Origin: Actinomycetota bacterium
GTDB taxonomy: Bacteria; Actinomycetota; Acidimicrobiia; Acidimicrobiales; JAMCPD01
DNA: 64,000 nt
Direction: 5' to 3'
Assembly: GCA_023379935.1 (NCBI GenBank)
Contig: JAMCPD010000024.1
Location: 53,325-117,324, forward strand
The notes under the pieces are model-generated. The model was given only the letters and a program-made list of their open reading frames with translations. It was not told where the DNA came from and did not search any database. Shown here one piece after another: positions 63,819 through 64,000 of the stretch. Numbering within the stretch: the stretch's first letter is position 1; each line of letters opens with the position of its first letter. Both the position numbers and the translations under genes were made by a program.

Positions 63819-64000
63819 AGTGAATACCTTAGAAATAATTACTGAAATGCGGCAAAATCCCAGTCTGGCAGCGGAGTTGCGGGCTGTAGTGTTGTCGGAG
63901 AGGCTTTTGGAGCTTCCTGAAAAAGTTGCATCAATGGATGACAAACTTGAAAAGCTAATAGAGATTTCCAAACGCCACGAGAGCCGTCTTAGCCGCATAG
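63819..64000 (+). CDS. Coiled-coil protein, cut by the window end
   Basis: First 60 residues of a protein starting at GTG 63819 behind AGGAGA. The segment 'MRQNPSLAAELRAVVLSERL' followed by 'LELPEKVASMDDKLEKLIE' matches the corresponding segment of the protein at 38921-39436. It resembles N-terminal regions I recall ahead of coiled coils in DUF3782-type proteins. The C-terminal part lies beyond 64000, so no function can be assigned. Confidence 0.75.

Overview
The window is a gene-dense stretch of a bacterial chromosome whose base composition looks close to balanced, slightly AT-rich. Gene content points to an actinobacterium. It carries the CysM/CysO/Mec cysteine route, an F420-type luciferase-like oxidoreductase, a DUF2510 (WYxD..YWDG..WT) tail, GTG starts, and secreted proteins ending in the 'PSRICDTR ... 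LNVT ... GFLTVYP ... VDVMGYF' domain that is common in Acidimicrobiia. The modest GC suggests an acidophilic Acidimicrobiales relative (Acidithrix/Ferrithrix-like). That placement is inference.

Layout. 84-2294: oligopeptidase B on the minus strand. 2720-6574: a sufB-sufD-Rieske ferredoxin-sufC operon. 6629-11907: clpB, a GroES-like gene, hisI, an exported protein and a polytopic membrane protein. 12010-18302: trpE-ygfZ-trpC-trpF-trpB-trpA, tightly overlapping and lacking trpD and trpG. Opposite its end is an archaeal-type riboflavin synthase. 18922-27873: one gene for a 2983-residue secreted repeat protein. 27911-30500: bioA-bioF. 30501-32426: a decayed fragment, a DUF2510 membrane protein, tRNA-Val(CAC) and a small orphan. 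32416-37718: YceI, a quinone-oxidoreductase-like MDR divergent from an HxlR regulator, menA, and SRPBCC-ROK kinase-LLM oxidoreductase. 37728-41124: an aminotransferase, a coiled-coil protein and glpK. 41150-44508: two GH5 endoglycoceramidase-like genes sharing an apparently identical 1.54-kb core but with different export signals. 44812-51140: B12-dependent ribonucleotide reductase, a poorly coding 0.9-kb stretch and a GH31 lipoprotein. 51315-52207: a two-gene orphan unit. 52308-58394: birA and a sugar-nucleotide/glycosyltransferase block (rmlB, rmlD, ugd, a UDP-xylose-synthase-like gene, GT2). 58462-60300: cysM, cysO, mec. 60402-64000: smpB next to tmRNA, surE, murI, and a coiled-coil protein cut by the window end.

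Functional themes are Fe-S assembly, protein folding, tryptophan/biotin/riboflavin/menaquinone/cysteine synthesis, surface polysaccharide precursors, secreted glycosidases and trans-translation. A recurring sequence feature is a -10 hexamer ending 6-8 nt before an ATG/GTG, which predicts leaderless mRNAs at many loci. The most notable items are the archaeal-type riboflavin synthase, the giant repeat protein with an unrecognised tandem domain, the identical GH5 pair with different signal peptides, a sulfur carrier with a tail after its Gly-Gly, and a 16-bp inverted repeat in the nrdJ leader.
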